Assembly: GCA_000585055.1 (NCBI GenBank)
Contig: JEMX01000028.1
Location: forward strand, 64,015-128,014
Length of the DNA stretch: 64,000 bases
Source of the DNA: Candidatus Accumulibacter appositus
GTDB lineage: Bacteria; Pseudomonadota; Gammaproteobacteria; Burkholderiales; Rhodocyclaceae
Reading direction: 5' to 3'
The position numbers were made by a program, and so were the translations under genes. Positions 1 to 8,949 of this stretch are shown here, one piece after another (positions within the stretch are counted from its first letter, which is position 1; every line of letters begins with the position of its first letter). The notes beneath the pieces are model-generated. The model saw only the letters and a list, made by a program, of their open reading frames with translations, was not told the origin of the DNA and ran no database searches.

Positions 1-804
1 CTGTGCAACTCGGAGATCAAGTTCAGCGCCTTTCTCGAACACGCGCTGAGCATTGGCGCCGACTACATCGCCACGGGCCACTACGCCGGCGTGCGCGAGT
101 TTGCAGGTGCTTTTCAGTTGCTCAAGGCCGAGGACGGGACCAAGGACCAGAGCTACTTCCTGCACCGCCTGAATCAGCAGCAATTGGCGAAGACGCTGTT
201 CCCGCTGGCCGGCCTGTACAAACGCGAGGTGCGCAAGATCGCTGAAGCAGCCGGGCTGCACGTCGCGCTGAAGAAGGATTCGACCGGCATCTGCTTTATC
301 GGCGAACGTCCGTTCAAGGACTTCCTGATGCGCTACCTGCCCGGGCAGAAGGGCGAGATTCGCAGCCTCGACGACGATCGCCTGCTCGGCGAACATGACG
401 GCGTCGCCTATCACACCATCGGCCAGCGCAAGGGTCTGCACATCGGCGGGGTCAAAGGCGGCAAGAATGGTGACAGCGGCGACCACGACGCCTGGTTCGT
501 GGCGCGCAAGGACATCGCCAGCAACACTCTATACGTCGTCCAGGGGCACACACATCCGGCCTTGCTGACCGACGAGCTGCGTGCCGAGGACCTCTCCTGG
601 GTCAGCGGCGAAGCGCCGCACACGCACTGGGTGTACACCGCCAAGACGCGCTACCGCCAGGCCGACGCCGCTTGCGAGATCGAGCGCGTCGACGCCGACT
701 CGTGCCTGGTTCGTTTTGCCGAAGCGCAGTGGGCGGTGACGCCGGGTCAATCGGTGGTGGTCTACGAAAGCCGGGTCTGCCTCGGTGGCGGCGTTATCGC
801 TTGA
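1..804 (+). CDS. mnmA: tRNA-specific 2-thiouridylase MnmA (5' truncated)
   Basis: This is the C-terminal part of MnmA (TrmU), the cytoplasmic ATP-dependent enzyme that thiolates C2 of the wobble uridine of tRNA-Lys, -Glu and -Gln. The reading frame runs through the left edge, so the N-terminal PP-loop lies outside the window. Visible are CNSEIKF at residues 2-8, whose Cys is the first catalytic Cys of the family, then IATGHYA, and [12 protein letters not shown] with the second catalytic Cys at visible residue 98. The C-terminal part ends in the usual beta-barrel region. An internal ATG at 91 is not the real start, because conserved sequence lies upstream of it. The identification is firm. Confidence 0.96.
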   Translation: MCNSEIKFSAFLEHALSIGADYIATGHYAGVREFAGAFQLLKAEDGTKDQSYFLHRLNQQQLAKTLFPLAGLYKREVRKIAEAAGLHVALKKDSTGICFIGERPFKDFLMRYLPGQKGEIRSLDDDRLLGEHDGVAYHTIGQRKGLHIGGVKGGKNGDSGDHDAWFVARKDIASNTLYVVQGHTHPALLTDELRAEDLSWVSGEAPHTHWVYTAKTRYRQADAACEIERVDADSCLVRFAEAQWAVTPGQSVVVYESRVCLGGGVIA

Positions 805-928
805 ACTGCGGGCGGGCTGTCGTTTTCGCAGTGGTCGCTGCGCGGATTAGGCAGGCGCGGCAGGCGCGGGCGACGCGAGCCGCGGCGAACCCCTGGCCTG
901 TTGTCGGCTGATCGCGGGTGCCCGGACG

Positions 929-2119
929 ATGATCGCGACTGTGGCTGCGCCGTGCTATCGGCGAAATATCGGTCTGCTGGCGACTGCACAAGCCCTGCTG
1001 CTGACCAATGGTGTCACCCTGGTGGCGATCAACGGCCTGCTCGGGCTACAACTGGCCACCGATCAGCGCCTGGCGACGCTGCCGATCACCACCTACGTCA
1101 TTGGTGCTGCGCTGGCGGCCTTGCCGGCGGCCCTGTTCATGAAGCGCCGCGGGCGGCGCGCTGGTTTCATGCTCGGCGCAGCATTCGGGATCGCTGGTGC
1201 GCTAGTTTCGGCGTTGGCGGTGGTCGCCGCCAGCTTCTGGCTGTTGTGCCTGGGAACGGTTTTTGCCGGCATCTACAACGCTTTCGGTCAGCAGTACCGC
1301 TTTGCGGCCGTGGACGCGGCGCCTGCGGGCTGGACGAGCAAAGCCATTTCGCTGACCCTGGCCGGTGGTATCGTTGGCGGCGTTATCGGCCCACAGGTCG
1401 GCGTCCTGACCCGCGATCTGCTGCCATCGACCTTCCTGGCGAGCTACCTCGCGCTGGCCGTTCTTGCCGCGCTGGCCATGCTGATCGCCAGCCGGCTCGA
1501 CATTCCGCTGCCGGCCCTTGGCGAACAGCAGGCCGCCGGGCGGCCGTTCTCCGAAATCGCACGCCAGCCGGCGTTCGTCGTCGCCGTGCTGGCGGCCGCT
1601 TGCGGCTACGCCACAATGAACCTGCTGATGACGGCGACGCCCTTGGCAATGGATATCTGTGGTCTGTCTTTCGCGGACACCGCTTTCGTTCTGCAATGGC
1701 ACGTGATTGGCATGTTCGCGCCGTCGTTCTTCACGGGACAGCTGATCAAGCGCTACGGGGTGCTTGGCGTGCTGCTGGTAGGCGCCGCATTGCTGTTGCT
1801 GTGTATAGGCATCGCCCTGTCCGGTGTCAGCCTGATGCACTTCTGGTGGGCGTTGCTGCTGCTCGGCGTCGGATGGAATTTCCTTTTCGTCGGCGGAACG
1901 ACGCTGCTGATCGAAACCTGTCGCCCGGAGGAGAAGGCGAAAGTGCAGGGCAGCAACGATTTCATCGTTCTCGGTGTGCAGGGGCTGACCTCGTTTGCCG
2001 CCGGCCTGTTGGTCACCGGCGGTGGCTGGGCGACGCTCAGCCTCCTGGCCCTGCCAATGGTCTCGCTGACTGCGCTGGCCAGCCTGGGCTTGGCGATGAG
2101 CCGGCGCCGCCAGGCCTGA
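929..2119 (+). CDS. MFS transporter, 12 membrane segments
   Basis: This is a major facilitator superfamily permease of 396 residues, the usual length. About twelve hydrophobic segments are visible, with a basic cytoplasmic loop (MKRRGRRAG) after the second segment, where the family signature lies. The ATG at 929 gives a first segment beginning about residue 10. A longer overlapping frame starting at 901 is a compositional shadow. The protein resembles unassigned YceL/YnfM-like MFS proteins annotated only as MFS transporter, and the substrate cannot be read from the sequence. It stands alone, 124 bases behind mnmA, with no clear ribosome binding site. The family call is confident; the function is unknown. 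Confidence 0.85.
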   Translation: MIATVAAPCYRRNIGLLATAQALLLTNGVTLVAINGLLGLQLATDQRLATLPITTYVIGAALAALPAALFMKRRGRRAGFMLGAAFGIAGALVSALAVVAASFWLLCLGTVFAGIYNAFGQQYRFAAVDAAPAGWTSKAISLTLAGGIVGGVIGPQVGVLTRDLLPSTFLASYLALAVLAALAMLIASRLDIPLPALGEQQAAGRPFSEIARQPAFVVAVLAAACGYATMNLLMTATPLAMDICGLSFADTAFVLQWHVIGMFAPSFFTGQLIKRYGVLGVLLVGAALLLLCIGIALSGVSLMHFWWALLLLGVGWNFLFVGGTTLLIETCRPEEKAKVQGSNDFIVLGVQGLTSFAAGLLVTGGGWATLSLLALPMVSLTALASLGLAMSRRRQA

Positions 2120-2198
2120 GGCCTCGCTGGCCAGCGCAGCGGTGCTTGCTGCAGTGAGCCTGATCCCGGCAGCGGCAACAGGCAGTGGCTTCCTTTGG

Positions 2199-2215
2199 TG
2201 TCGGTAAACTTTACA
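2199..2215 (+). promoter_or_regulatory. putative enhancer-binding-protein site (TGT-N11-ACA) upstream of sigma-54 promoter
   Basis: The 17-base element TGTCGG-N5-TTTACA has an imperfect dyad TGT-N11-ACA. It lies 43 bases upstream of the -24 GG of the sigma-54 promoter at 2257. The same six-plus-six bases with identical 5-base spacing occur, in the same orientation relative to the gene, upstream of the second PEP-CTERM gene (9041-9057). The geometry matches the TGC-N11-GCA layout of NtrC-type sites. Inference: it is the binding site of a PrsR-type activator. Confidence 0.55.
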
Positions 2216-2256
2216 TAGGTCCCGCCGTGTGGGGGCTAAGTGTATGAAGTATATGG

Positions 2257-2273
2257 CTGGCACGATTCTTGCG
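2257..2273 (+). promoter_or_regulatory. sigma-54 (-24/-12) promoter of the GDSL PEP-CTERM gene
   Basis: The sequence CTGGCACGATTCTTGCG matches the RpoN consensus TGGCACG-N4-TTGC without mismatch in the core. The invariant GG (2259-2260) and GC (2271-2272) are exactly 10 bases apart. The expected transcript start is near 2284, leaving a leader of about 115 bases before the ATG at 2401. PEP-CTERM genes of flocculating betaproteobacteria are known to be under RpoN and PrsK/PrsR control, which fits. Confidence 0.85.
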
Positions 2274-2400
2274 ATGAGGTGCGAAAGCACTGTCGGCCTG
2301 CCTCGACTCCTGACAGAGCGGTAAGCGGGGCGAGGCCGTCGGGACGCTTCTGGGCAGCATATCTATCCGGTTGGACCAACTTTTTTGGGGGGGCTTACTC

Positions 2401-3591
2401 ATGCGGAGATATCTCATTGGCTGCCTGGCAGCCATCGCACTTGCCATGCCTTTTTCGGCGTTGGCGGGTTTCTCGAACATGTTCGTTCTTGGCGACAGTT
2501 TGTCCGACAACGGCAACCTGTATGGCTGGACGGGGGCTCCGAATCCGGTCACCGGCGGTTTTCCGATTCCCGTCACCCAGATTCCGCAGCCGCCCCCTCA
2601 GCCGCCGCTGGACGCGTATTCTGCAGGGCGCTTCCAGAATGGCCCAAGTTATTCCGAGCTGCTGTGGACCGGGCTGCAGGCCGCCGCTCACCTGCCGGCT
2701 GCGGGCGACCTCACGGCGCGCGGCCTGTTGCCGTGGGGGCCGCCTGCGCTCGATCCGAATCCTCCGGCCGGGACGAACTACGCAGTCGGTGGCGCCCGTT
2801 CGCGTTACCACCGCTTTGACGTGGCGACCGATTCGAGCACTGGCCGACTCGTTCCCCCAGTGACGACGCCTTTAGGCGCTGCCACTTTTTATCCGTTCAG
2901 TCTGCGTGGGCAATTTGACCAGTTTGCGACGGACGTCAGCGGTATTGTGGACCCCAATGCACTGTTCGTCGTCTGGTCGGGTTCGAACGACGTCGGCGAC
3001 GCGCTGCTGCTGTTCGACCCCACTGCCGCCGACCCCTTTGCCAATGTCAATCTTCGCCTGGAAGAAGCGCTGCAGGATGTCGGGGCGGTGCTCGGTGGCC
3101 TGGTGGCCGCTGGCGCCGAGTACCTGTTGGTACCTAACGTTCCGGACCTGGGTCTGACTCCCGAGCTTAATGGGAGTCCATCAGCAGCGTTCCTGGCGAC
3201 CAGCTTGTCGGCGGCCTACAATGCGGCGCTCGAGGGTATTGTCGGGAGTCTCTTCGGCATCAATCCCAGCCTCACGGTTTATTCTTTCGATACCTTTGGT
3301 CTGTTGCAACAGGTGGCCGCTCACCCCGACGACTTCGGATTGACCAACGTGAGCGATCCGTGCCTGGTGAATTTCTTCGTCGGCACAGTCATCGATCCCG
3401 GTGAGCCGGTTACCGTTTGCTCCAACCCTGAGGCCTCCCTGTTCTGGGACATCAACCACCCGAGTGCCGCGACCCAGGGGATCCTGGCGGATGGCATGCT
3501 GGCGGCGATTCCTGAGCCAGGCAGCTCGTTTTTGCTGGCCATCGGCTTGCTGGTGGCTTTCGGCACGATGCGCCGCCGCGGGATCGTTTAA
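2401..3591 (+). CDS. PEP-CTERM sorted GDSL-family hydrolase (esterase/lipase-like)
   Basis: This is a secreted SGNH/GDSL hydrolase. The nucleophile block FVLGDSLSDNGNLYG follows directly after a signal peptide (MRRYLIGCLAAIALAMPFSALA). The block-III WSGSNDVGD lies near residue 195, and the catalytic Asp/His pair is in FWDINHPSAATQ near the C-terminus. The C-terminal 28 residues carry IPEPGSS, a hydrophobic helix and RRR, which is the PEP-CTERM sorting signal recognised by exosortase. The start at 2401 is preferred over the in-frame codon at 2371 because it gives a clean signal peptide and sits behind a G-rich ribosome binding site. It is transcribed from the sigma-54 promoter at 2257. The substrate is unknown; lipid or acylated surface polysaccharide is plausible. 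Confidence 0.9.
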   Translation: MRRYLIGCLAAIALAMPFSALAGFSNMFVLGDSLSDNGNLYGWTGAPNPVTGGFPIPVTQIPQPPPQPPLDAYSAGRFQNGPSYSELLWTGLQAAAHLPAAGDLTARGLLPWGPPALDPNPPAGTNYAVGGARSRYHRFDVATDSSTGRLVPPVTTPLGAATFYPFSLRGQFDQFATDVSGIVDPNALFVVWSGSNDVGDALLLFDPTAADPFANVNLRLEEALQDVGAVLGGLVAAGAEYLLVPNVPDLGLTPELNGSPSAAFLATSLSAAYNAALEGIVGSLFGINPSLTVYSFDTFGLLQQVAAHPDDFGLTNVSDPCLVNFFVGTVIDPGEPVTVCSNPEASLFWDINHPSAATQGILADGMLAAIPEPGSSFLLAIGLLVAFGTMRRRGIV

Positions 3592-3641
3592 GGGCTGCAG
3601 CGCGCGCGTGTTAGCGTACACACGCACCTGAGCCAGCGCTG

Positions 3642-3691
3642 CCCGCCGAGTCTGTCCGTCCTGCCACCCGCCGAGTCTGTCCGTCCTGCCA
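3642..3691 (+). repeat. tandem repeat, two exact 25-base copies
   Basis: Two identical head-to-tail 25-base units (3642-3666 and 3667-3691, each starting CCCGCCGAGTC and ending CCTGCCA) lie in the spacer between the GDSL gene and the converging permease gene. No gene is affected. Confidence 0.9.
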
Positions 3692-3738
3692 GGGCGGCTT
3701 GTGCGGCTGGCTGGCGACTCGTGCCCTGGCGGGACCCG

Positions 3739-4950
3739 TCAATAGTTCTGGCGCAGCGCTTCGGCAACCGGCGTCCTGGCGACGCGGCTGGCGGGAAAGA
3801 GCGCTGCCGCCACCGTCGCCAGCAGACCAACGAAAAAGGCCAATAGCAAGACTGACGGTACCACCCGAATCAACGCTGTATAGCCAATGTTGGCGTTGGG
3901 AGGCGGTGGCATGGGGATCCCGATTGCCGAAATGGCCAGCGCCAGTGCCGTTCCGACGACAACGCCGGCAAAGGCGCCAATAGTGCCCAGGACGAGGTTT
4001 TCGATCACCACCAGCTTGAATATCTGGAGCCGGTTATTGCCGAGGGCCATCATCGTGCCGAACTCGCCGATACGCTCGAAAACACTCATATTCACGCTGT
4101 TGCCAACGCTCAACAGCACCATCACCAGAATGATCCCCTGCAGCACGCCAAACTGGCGTTCGTACAGCGCAACCGTATTGGCGTAGAAGTCGTTAAGCTC
4201 CTGCCAAGTCTTGACCTCCAGGACGTTTCCGTCGAGCCTGGCTTGCAGTGAAGCGGCGACACTTTCCGTGTCAGGCGTGTTTTTCAGCGCGATGACCACG
4301 GTATTGGCGCTTGGGCTGCTTACCAATTCCTGTGCAGCCGCCAACGGGATGCGCACCGCGCGCGCGTCGAATTCCTTGGAGAAACTCTGGAAGATGCCAA
4401 CCACCTCGAGTTCTCGTGTATTCAGTGCGCCTTCGGCCGTGGTGACCAGCAAGGTCACGGTGTCTGCCGGCTTGAGTTTCAGGGTGCGTGCCACACCGTC
4501 TCCGAGGAGGATGCCGTTGGTGTCTGTCGAGACGAGTTGACGGCCAGCGGTGATCCTGAGGTGCGTTCCCAGTCGCGCTTCCTTATCCGGCTCGATGCCT
4601 TCGCCCATGATTGGCCAGTCACTTCTGCCATTGCTGAGGAGTCCAGAAAAACTCATGCGCAGCATGGCGTCATCAATTTGTGGCAGTTGCGCGATTGCTT
4701 CTCGCAAGGCGTCCGGCTGATCGATAAGGTACTGGTGCGGACTGCGCCCGCCACGGGCAAAAAATCCGGCCTTCTGAACCTGCAAATGGCCGGATTGAGA
4801 GCGAATGATAGACTCGCCCAACTGAAAGAACATGTCCTCCACGAAGCCGCCACTCAGGATCAGACTGGCGACTCCAAAGATGATTACCGCCAGAGTCATT
4901 GCGGTCCTGACGATGTGGCGCAGGATGTTGCGTAGCGCAAGCTTTAGCAT
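3739..4950 (-). CDS. ABC transporter permease, FtsX/MacB_PCD type
   Basis: This is an inner-membrane permease of the MacB/LolCE (ABC-3) class with 403 residues. It has an N-terminal transmembrane helix (LALRNILRHIVRTAMTLAVIIFG begins the protein), a periplasmic domain of about 220 residues, and three C-terminal helices making up the FtsX domain. It ends in the family-typical ASRVARTPVAEALRQNY. It follows a paralogous permease (4984-6213) by 33 bases, so the two probably form a LolC/LolE-like heterodimer. No ATPase gene lies beside them, so the partner must be encoded elsewhere. The substrate is not readable; lipoprotein or lipid transfer is possible. Confidence 0.87.
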   Translation of the reverse strand: MLKLALRNILRHIVRTAMTLAVIIFGVASLILSGGFVEDMFFQLGESIIRSQSGHLQVQKAGFFARGGRSPHQYLIDQPDALREAIAQLPQIDDAMLRMSFSGLLSNGRSDWPIMGEGIEPDKEARLGTHLRITAGRQLVSTDTNGILLGDGVARTLKLKPADTVTLLVTTAEGALNTRELEVVGIFQSFSKEFDARAVRIPLAAAQELVSSPSANTVVIALKNTPDTESVAASLQARLDGNVLEVKTWQELNDFYANTVALYERQFGVLQGIILVMVLLSVGNSVNMSVFERIGEFGTMMALGNNRLQIFKLVVIENLVLGTIGAFAGVVVGTALALAISAIGIPMPPPPNANIGYTALIRVVPSVLLLAFFVGLLATVAAALFPASRVARTPVAEALRQNY

Positions 4951-4983
4951 GTCTTTGATGGGGGCGTGTAGGTATGGTGGTTA

Positions 4984-6213
4984 CTAATGATGATGCCGCA
5001 AGGCATCGACGATCTCCATGCGCGATGCTCGCCAGGCCGGGTAGACGCTCGCCAGCAAGGTCGTTCCCAGCGCCAGAAGGAAGGCTTCGACGGCGAGTTG
5101 GGAGGTCAGCATGATCTCCCCGGTGTAGCCATCGGACATGCCAGGCGGTGGCGGCATGGGGATGCCAATCGTGGAAATCGCGGTAGCAAGCATCCAGCCG
5201 AGAAGCACTCCAAGTGCGCCGCCAATCAGGCCGATGGTCAGGCCTTCATAAATGAACTGGCGCAGGATTTGGCGCCTGCGGCGACCGATGGCCAGGCAGG
5301 TGCCGATCTCTGATGTGCGCTCCAGAACACCCATTGTCATGGTGTTGGATATGCTGAGCACGATGACCGCAGCAATGATCGCTTCCACTACCAGAACCTG
5401 TTTCGACAGCAGTTCAACCGTCTTGTTGTAGAAATCGGCCAGGTCGTACCAGGGTACGAACTCGAATCCGGTGTCCTTGAAATCGGAGCGCAGCGTCTTC
5501 AAGGTGTCGCTCGTCCGCATCGTGTCATCGAGGACAAGGATTGACAGGTGGATACCGGAAACGCGGAGCAGCTGCTGGGCAAGCGGCAAGGGAACGCGCA
5601 GAGCCGACTCGTCGTAGGCCTTGCTGACCGTGCCGAATAGCCCTCGGACGTTCACTTCCACGGCGTTGAAGCCGCCCGAAGGGGTTGTAGCCATCAACAC
5701 CACCTGGTCCCCAACGGTGGCCCCGAGATTCTCCGCGAGGCCTCGGCCGAGCAAGATGCCCTTATTCTCGTCTTGGGCAAGATTCTGGCCTTCGGTGATC
5801 TGCAGGCTTGGGCTGAGGATACGCTCCCGCTGCGGGCTGACACCCTCCCCGATGAAGGAAAGGGTCGTCTCGTTGCGGCTGATCAGGCCGGCGAAGCCAA
5901 TCCTTGGCGCCGCCGTACGTACCGCCGTTAGTTCCTCAATGCCGGAAACCCGTACCGATTTCTCCTCCATCAGGTACTTGTAGGGGTCGGCCTGTCCATT
6001 GGCCAGGTAACCGGGCTGCATGATATGAATGTGGCCAAGCCCTTCCTCAATGGTGCCTTCGCGGGCGGCCCAGAAGATCCACTCGACGAACCCGGCGGTC
6101 AGCAGCATGGCGACGACGCCGAATGCGACAGCCGAGATGCCAAACAGGCTTCGCCGATATTGGCGAACAATATTCCTGAAGGCGTTAGTGAACTCCGCCC
6201 ACGCGACTTGCAC
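4984..6213 (-). CDS. ABC transporter permease, FtsX/MacB_PCD type (paralogue of the next gene)
   Basis: This is the second MacB/LolCE-class permease, 409 residues from the chosen GTG start. It has one N-terminal helix (GISAVAFGVVAMLLTAGFVE), a large periplasmic region and a three-helix FtsX domain, and ends YPAWRASRMEIVDALRHHH. The GTG at 6213 is preferred because GGGAGG lies about 8 bases before it. An in-frame start at 6288 would add a Cys-rich stretch unlike the family. It is similar in layout to the downstream permease, including the shared GFVE and IGIPMPPPP patches, which suggests an old duplication. It is cotranscribed with that permease, and no ATP-binding subunit is adjacent. Confidence 0.86.
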   Translation of the reverse strand: MQVAWAEFTNAFRNIVRQYRRSLFGISAVAFGVVAMLLTAGFVEWIFWAAREGTIEEGLGHIHIMQPGYLANGQADPYKYLMEEKSVRVSGIEELTAVRTAAPRIGFAGLISRNETTLSFIGEGVSPQRERILSPSLQITEGQNLAQDENKGILLGRGLAENLGATVGDQVVLMATTPSGGFNAVEVNVRGLFGTVSKAYDESALRVPLPLAQQLLRVSGIHLSILVLDDTMRTSDTLKTLRSDFKDTGFEFVPWYDLADFYNKTVELLSKQVLVVEAIIAAVIVLSISNTMTMGVLERTSEIGTCLAIGRRRRQILRQFIYEGLTIGLIGGALGVLLGWMLATAISTIGIPMPPPPGMSDGYTGEIMLTSQLAVEAFLLALGTTLLASVYPAWRASRMEIVDALRHHH

Positions 6214-6359
6214 CTGAGACCCTCCCGAGACGCTCTTGTCCGTCGTCGACACGTCCGCAAAAAAACAAAGCGCATTCTGGCACAGCATGCGCTGAAACGG
6301 GAATTCCCGAAGCCAGGAGGGCGGGTGGACCGTCCGTACGCCCTGCGGCGTTCAGTCGA

Positions 6360-7013
6360 TCACATCCACTTGCGGGCAGGGTTTCCTCGCCAGGTTTCGC
6401 CCGCCGGGATCTTCGTACCTGGGACCACGTAGGAACCACCCATCAGGGTGACGTTTTCGCCCAGCTCTGAGTTCGGAAGAATGACCGAATTGACGCCGAC
6501 GGTGGCTCCGGCGCCGATCCTTACTTGGCCGCAGGTCAGCTTGCCGCCGTGGAGCATGTTTCCGGATACGAGCGAGGCATGCCCCAGCACGGCGCCTTCG
6601 CCAATGGTCACCATGTAGGGATCGTCAATGGTTCCTCCCAGTGCCACATTGGCGCCGACCCGGGCGCCGAAAAGGGCCTCGACGACGGGCTTCACGAAGA
6701 CCGGAGTGAAGGGAAGGAGCGCACCCTGCCCGAGCCTGTAGACAATGGTCAGCAGTTTCCAGTAGGTGAAGACTGGCGAGTCCATTGAGTATTCACCGGG
6801 CTCCAGCGGACGAAGTCTCAGCAGCAGACGCACGACGAGCGCAGAGAGAAGTCCGTAGAAAAGCAGGGCCAGCAGGAAATCCATGATGACGTGGTACTCC
6901 GATGCCAAGGCGTTCGACAATGGCAATAGGAGCATGACCAGAGCCAGCGCGCCGGCAATTAGCGCGCTGATCGCGCTGCCGCACAGCAAGAAATCGAGGT
7001 AACTGGTTTTCAT
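6360..7013 (-). CDS. membrane-anchored hexapeptide-repeat (left-handed beta-helix) acyltransferase-like protein
   Basis: This protein has 217 residues. Two hydrophobic helices (roughly residues 12-35 and 42-65) are followed by an amphipathic linker and a C-terminal left-handed beta-helix of hexapeptide repeats (IGEGAVLGHASLVSG, IGAGATVGVNSVILPNS). It ends GNPARKWM, the typical tail of LbH O-acetyltransferases. The same helix-plus-LbH layout forms the C-terminus of Pls/NRPS-like peptide synthetases, but no adenylation domain is present here. It lies upstream of the two permeases, 146 bases away and in the same direction. It could acylate or O-acetylate an envelope compound. The acceptor is unknown. 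Confidence 0.78.
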   Translation of the reverse strand: MKTSYLDFLLCGSAISALIAGALALVMLLLPLSNALASEYHVIMDFLLALLFYGLLSALVVRLLLRLRPLEPGEYSMDSPVFTYWKLLTIVYRLGQGALLPFTPVFVKPVVEALFGARVGANVALGGTIDDPYMVTIGEGAVLGHASLVSGNMLHGGKLTCGQVRIGAGATVGVNSVILPNSELGENVTLMGGSYVVPGTKIPAGETWRGNPARKWM

Positions 7014-7302
7014 CAGGTTGCTCCTCAGTCAGATCAGCCGCCGACAGCTTGCGCTACCGATACGGAAAGCCTCCCTGGCGAGTAGCCAGCTGCGGCAGAG
7101 AGGCCGTGGTCCAATGGCCACCATATCGCGAATGAATGACCTGGCGATTTTCCACGTGCAGCCGGCTACCGTTGGCTATTCGTGTGGCTGACGCCCTTGG
7201 CCCTAAGGGGCGTTGGACGTAGGCCAACAGGACATGGCAACCCGCCAACGTCGCTTCGAGCGTTGTTGCCGCGCTTGGACGCTAAAGAACAGGTTCGTCT
7301 AT

Positions 7303-7348
7303 CGGTCATGGCACGGGCAGACATCCCAAATCATGAAAGTCATGACCG
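7303..7348. repeat. dispersed hairpin repeat, copy A
   Basis: The perfect 8-base arms CGGTCATG (7303-7310) and CATGACCG (7341-7348) enclose 30 bases. The inner sequence shares ATCATG-N-AAGT and flanking bases with the hairpin at 33576-33623, so the two appear to be copies of one dispersed element. Confidence 0.5.
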
Positions 7349-7866
7349 TCCCCCTCCACTTGCAGTGCGCATTCCGGCTTGCGCGCCGGAATCGTTCGAC
7401 GGGGTAGGGAGCATGCTCTCTGAATTCCCCGTCTCACCGCCCTGGTACTTCTCCCGCAAGGGGGAAGAGTGATTCGCGAGCCGCGTACGCGATTTTCACG
7501 GCAACTTCTGCAAGTGCTACTTCGCACAGGTCTTCACCGGGACAGGAGGCTTGCCGATAGTTTGCGCCAGTGCAGCGCTACATCAACTGCGGTGCGAGTA
7601 TCACCGGCTCTGACAACTGCTGTCAATCGAGGATTTCACAATCAGAACGTTTTCGATAGCCTGAGCGGCTGGAATCGGTCACGGGATTCGGGAAGAGAGC
7701 TGCTTGTCGCGTTGCCGCGGTGGTTCGTATCGTGAGCCGCCATCCGATGACGGTATCACAGGCAGAGTGTTCTCGGCAGTATAGTGCGATTGTGCCGCGA
7801 CCCTGTAGGAGCCCTGAGAGCCGTCTGGATGAAGCCCGCACGGGTGGGCACCGCACGCCGGCCAAG

Positions 7867-7903
7867 AAAAAAGCCCCCTGCACCAGGGGTGCCGAGGGCT
7901 TTT
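7867..7903. terminator. bidirectional intrinsic terminator
   Basis: The 8-base outer stem AAAAGCCC (7869-7876) pairs with GGGCTTTT (7896-7903), with a small inner CCTG/CAGG stem. On the minus strand it ends in six T residues, so it can stop transcripts from the PEP-CTERM gene at 8053-8856. Confidence 0.7.
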
Positions 7904-8010
7904 GACTTAACTACGTCCAGACGGTCAGGATGTGAAGCCGGCGTAAAAACCATTTCGAAGGATGCCTTTCGAAACTGACGCCATCGGAGACAGGGTCCTG
8001 CCTGATTGGC

Positions 8011-8043
8011 CTGCTCGCCCGACGTTTCGTCGGGGGCGAGCAG
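8011..8043 (-). terminator. strong hairpin directly behind the PEP-CTERM gene
   Basis: CTGCTCGCCCGAC pairs almost perfectly with GTCGGGGGCGAGCAG around a GTTTC loop, 9 bases beyond the stop codon. No T-tract follows, so it may act as an mRNA 3' stabiliser with the terminator at 7867 doing the stopping. Confidence 0.6.
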
Positions 8044-8052
8044 TGTCGCTAC

Positions 8053-8856
8053 TTAGCCGGCGTTGCGACGACGGCGGGTGCCGCTGAAGGCCACACCCAT
8101 CAGACCGAGACCGGCGAGTGCGAGCGAGCCCGGCTCCGGGACCGCCGTGGTAACGGCATCAATGGTCAGGTCGAGGGCTTTGAAGGTGCCGTTCGGATCG
8201 ATGACCGCCTGCAAGGCGCCGAGGTTCATGAAATCAACGGGCTTCCAGCCGCCCATTCCATCCGAAGCGCATGTCGTGGTCGGGCCGGGGACCATGTTGT
8301 CGCAGTCAAGGAAGGCCATGAAGGGAATCAAGGACATCCCAGGAACCGGGTGAGCCAGCGAGGTAATATTGATGCTGCTCCAGTTCAAGGCGTCGGTCCA
8401 TGCCGTGATCACGAAGTCGAAGCCGGCGTCAGCGAAGTCGATGTTAAGTTTGAAGGATGTGATCAAGGGGTTGCCGAGAGACAGACCACCAAGACCGGTC
8501 TTGTCGACATCGGCATCGGCGAAGCTCGTTGCCGCCTTCGAGCCATCCCAGCGAATCATCCCGGTACCTGCCGCCTGGGACGACGTGCTGAACGCCAATG
8601 AACCGGCTGAAACACCGATCGACGCGTTCCGGTTTGCCGGATCCGGGCTCATCTTGAGCTCGACGCCGATGTCACGGTAGCCGCCGAGGATGCCGGCACC
8701 AATTGGGCCGATCTGCGAAAACAGCCCGCCATCCATGAGGGTGGTATCCGTGAGGTATGCCTGAGGGGTGTCAAACAGGTCAATCTCCACAGCGCTCGCT
8801 GAACCGCCAATAGACAGAGCAAGAGCGGCTGCCGCCGTGCCAATAATTTTTTTCAT
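8053..8856 (-). CDS. PEP-CTERM sorting domain-containing protein, function unknown
   Basis: This is a secreted protein of 267 residues. It has a signal peptide (MKKIIGTAAAALALSIGGSASA), a beta-rich, low-charge body with one Cys pair (CDNMV...TTTC), and a C-terminal PEP-CTERM signal (VPEPGSLALAGLGLMG, then GTRRRRNAG). The start at 8856 has GGAGAAG six bases upstream; a longer in-frame start at 8922 would bury the signal peptide. It is expressed from its own sigma-54 promoter near 8951-8966 and followed by a strong hairpin. Exosortase-dependent sorting to the cell surface or exopolymer matrix is expected. No enzymatic motif is visible. Confidence 0.88.
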   Translation of the reverse strand: MKKIIGTAAAALALSIGGSASAVEIDLFDTPQAYLTDTTLMDGGLFSQIGPIGAGILGGYRDIGVELKMSPDPANRNASIGVSAGSLAFSTSSQAAGTGMIRWDGSKAATSFADADVDKTGLGGLSLGNPLITSFKLNIDFADAGFDFVITAWTDALNWSSINITSLAHPVPGMSLIPFMAFLDCDNMVPGPTTTCASDGMGGWKPVDFMNLGALQAVIDPNGTFKALDLTIDAVTTAVPEPGSLALAGLGLMGVAFSGTRRRRNAG

Positions 8857-8949
8857 GTTGCTTCTCCAAAAATAGGTTGCGACCAGTGCAAACGGTGAGG
8901 CACTACAACGTCTCGATGGCAATCCATTGTAGCCATCTGATCCTTATAA

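Larger units (their letters stand above)
7014..8052. other. gene-poor spacer of about 1 kb with repeats and terminators
   Basis: No reading frame here looks like a protein; all are short and lack family motifs or a good ribosome binding site. The stretch holds an inverted repeat at 7303-7348 with a relative near 33576, a short patch (7482-7501) resembling part of the hairpin at 54178, a bidirectional terminator at 7867-7903, and the hairpin of the PEP-CTERM gene at 8011-8043. It may be the remnant of a decayed gene, but no homology could be recognised. Confidence 0.6.

Noticed and set aside
1202..2290. 362-residue minus-strand frame opposite the MFS gene
   Set aside because: It is Gln/Arg/His-rich with no hydrophobic or family pattern and lies entirely opposite a well-formed transporter; this is a typical GC-rich shadow frame.
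6278..6300. TGGCAC-containing sequence resembling another sigma-54 promoter
   Set aside because: The distance between GG and GC is 8, not 10, and it points towards the permease genes' antisense strand with no gene behind it.
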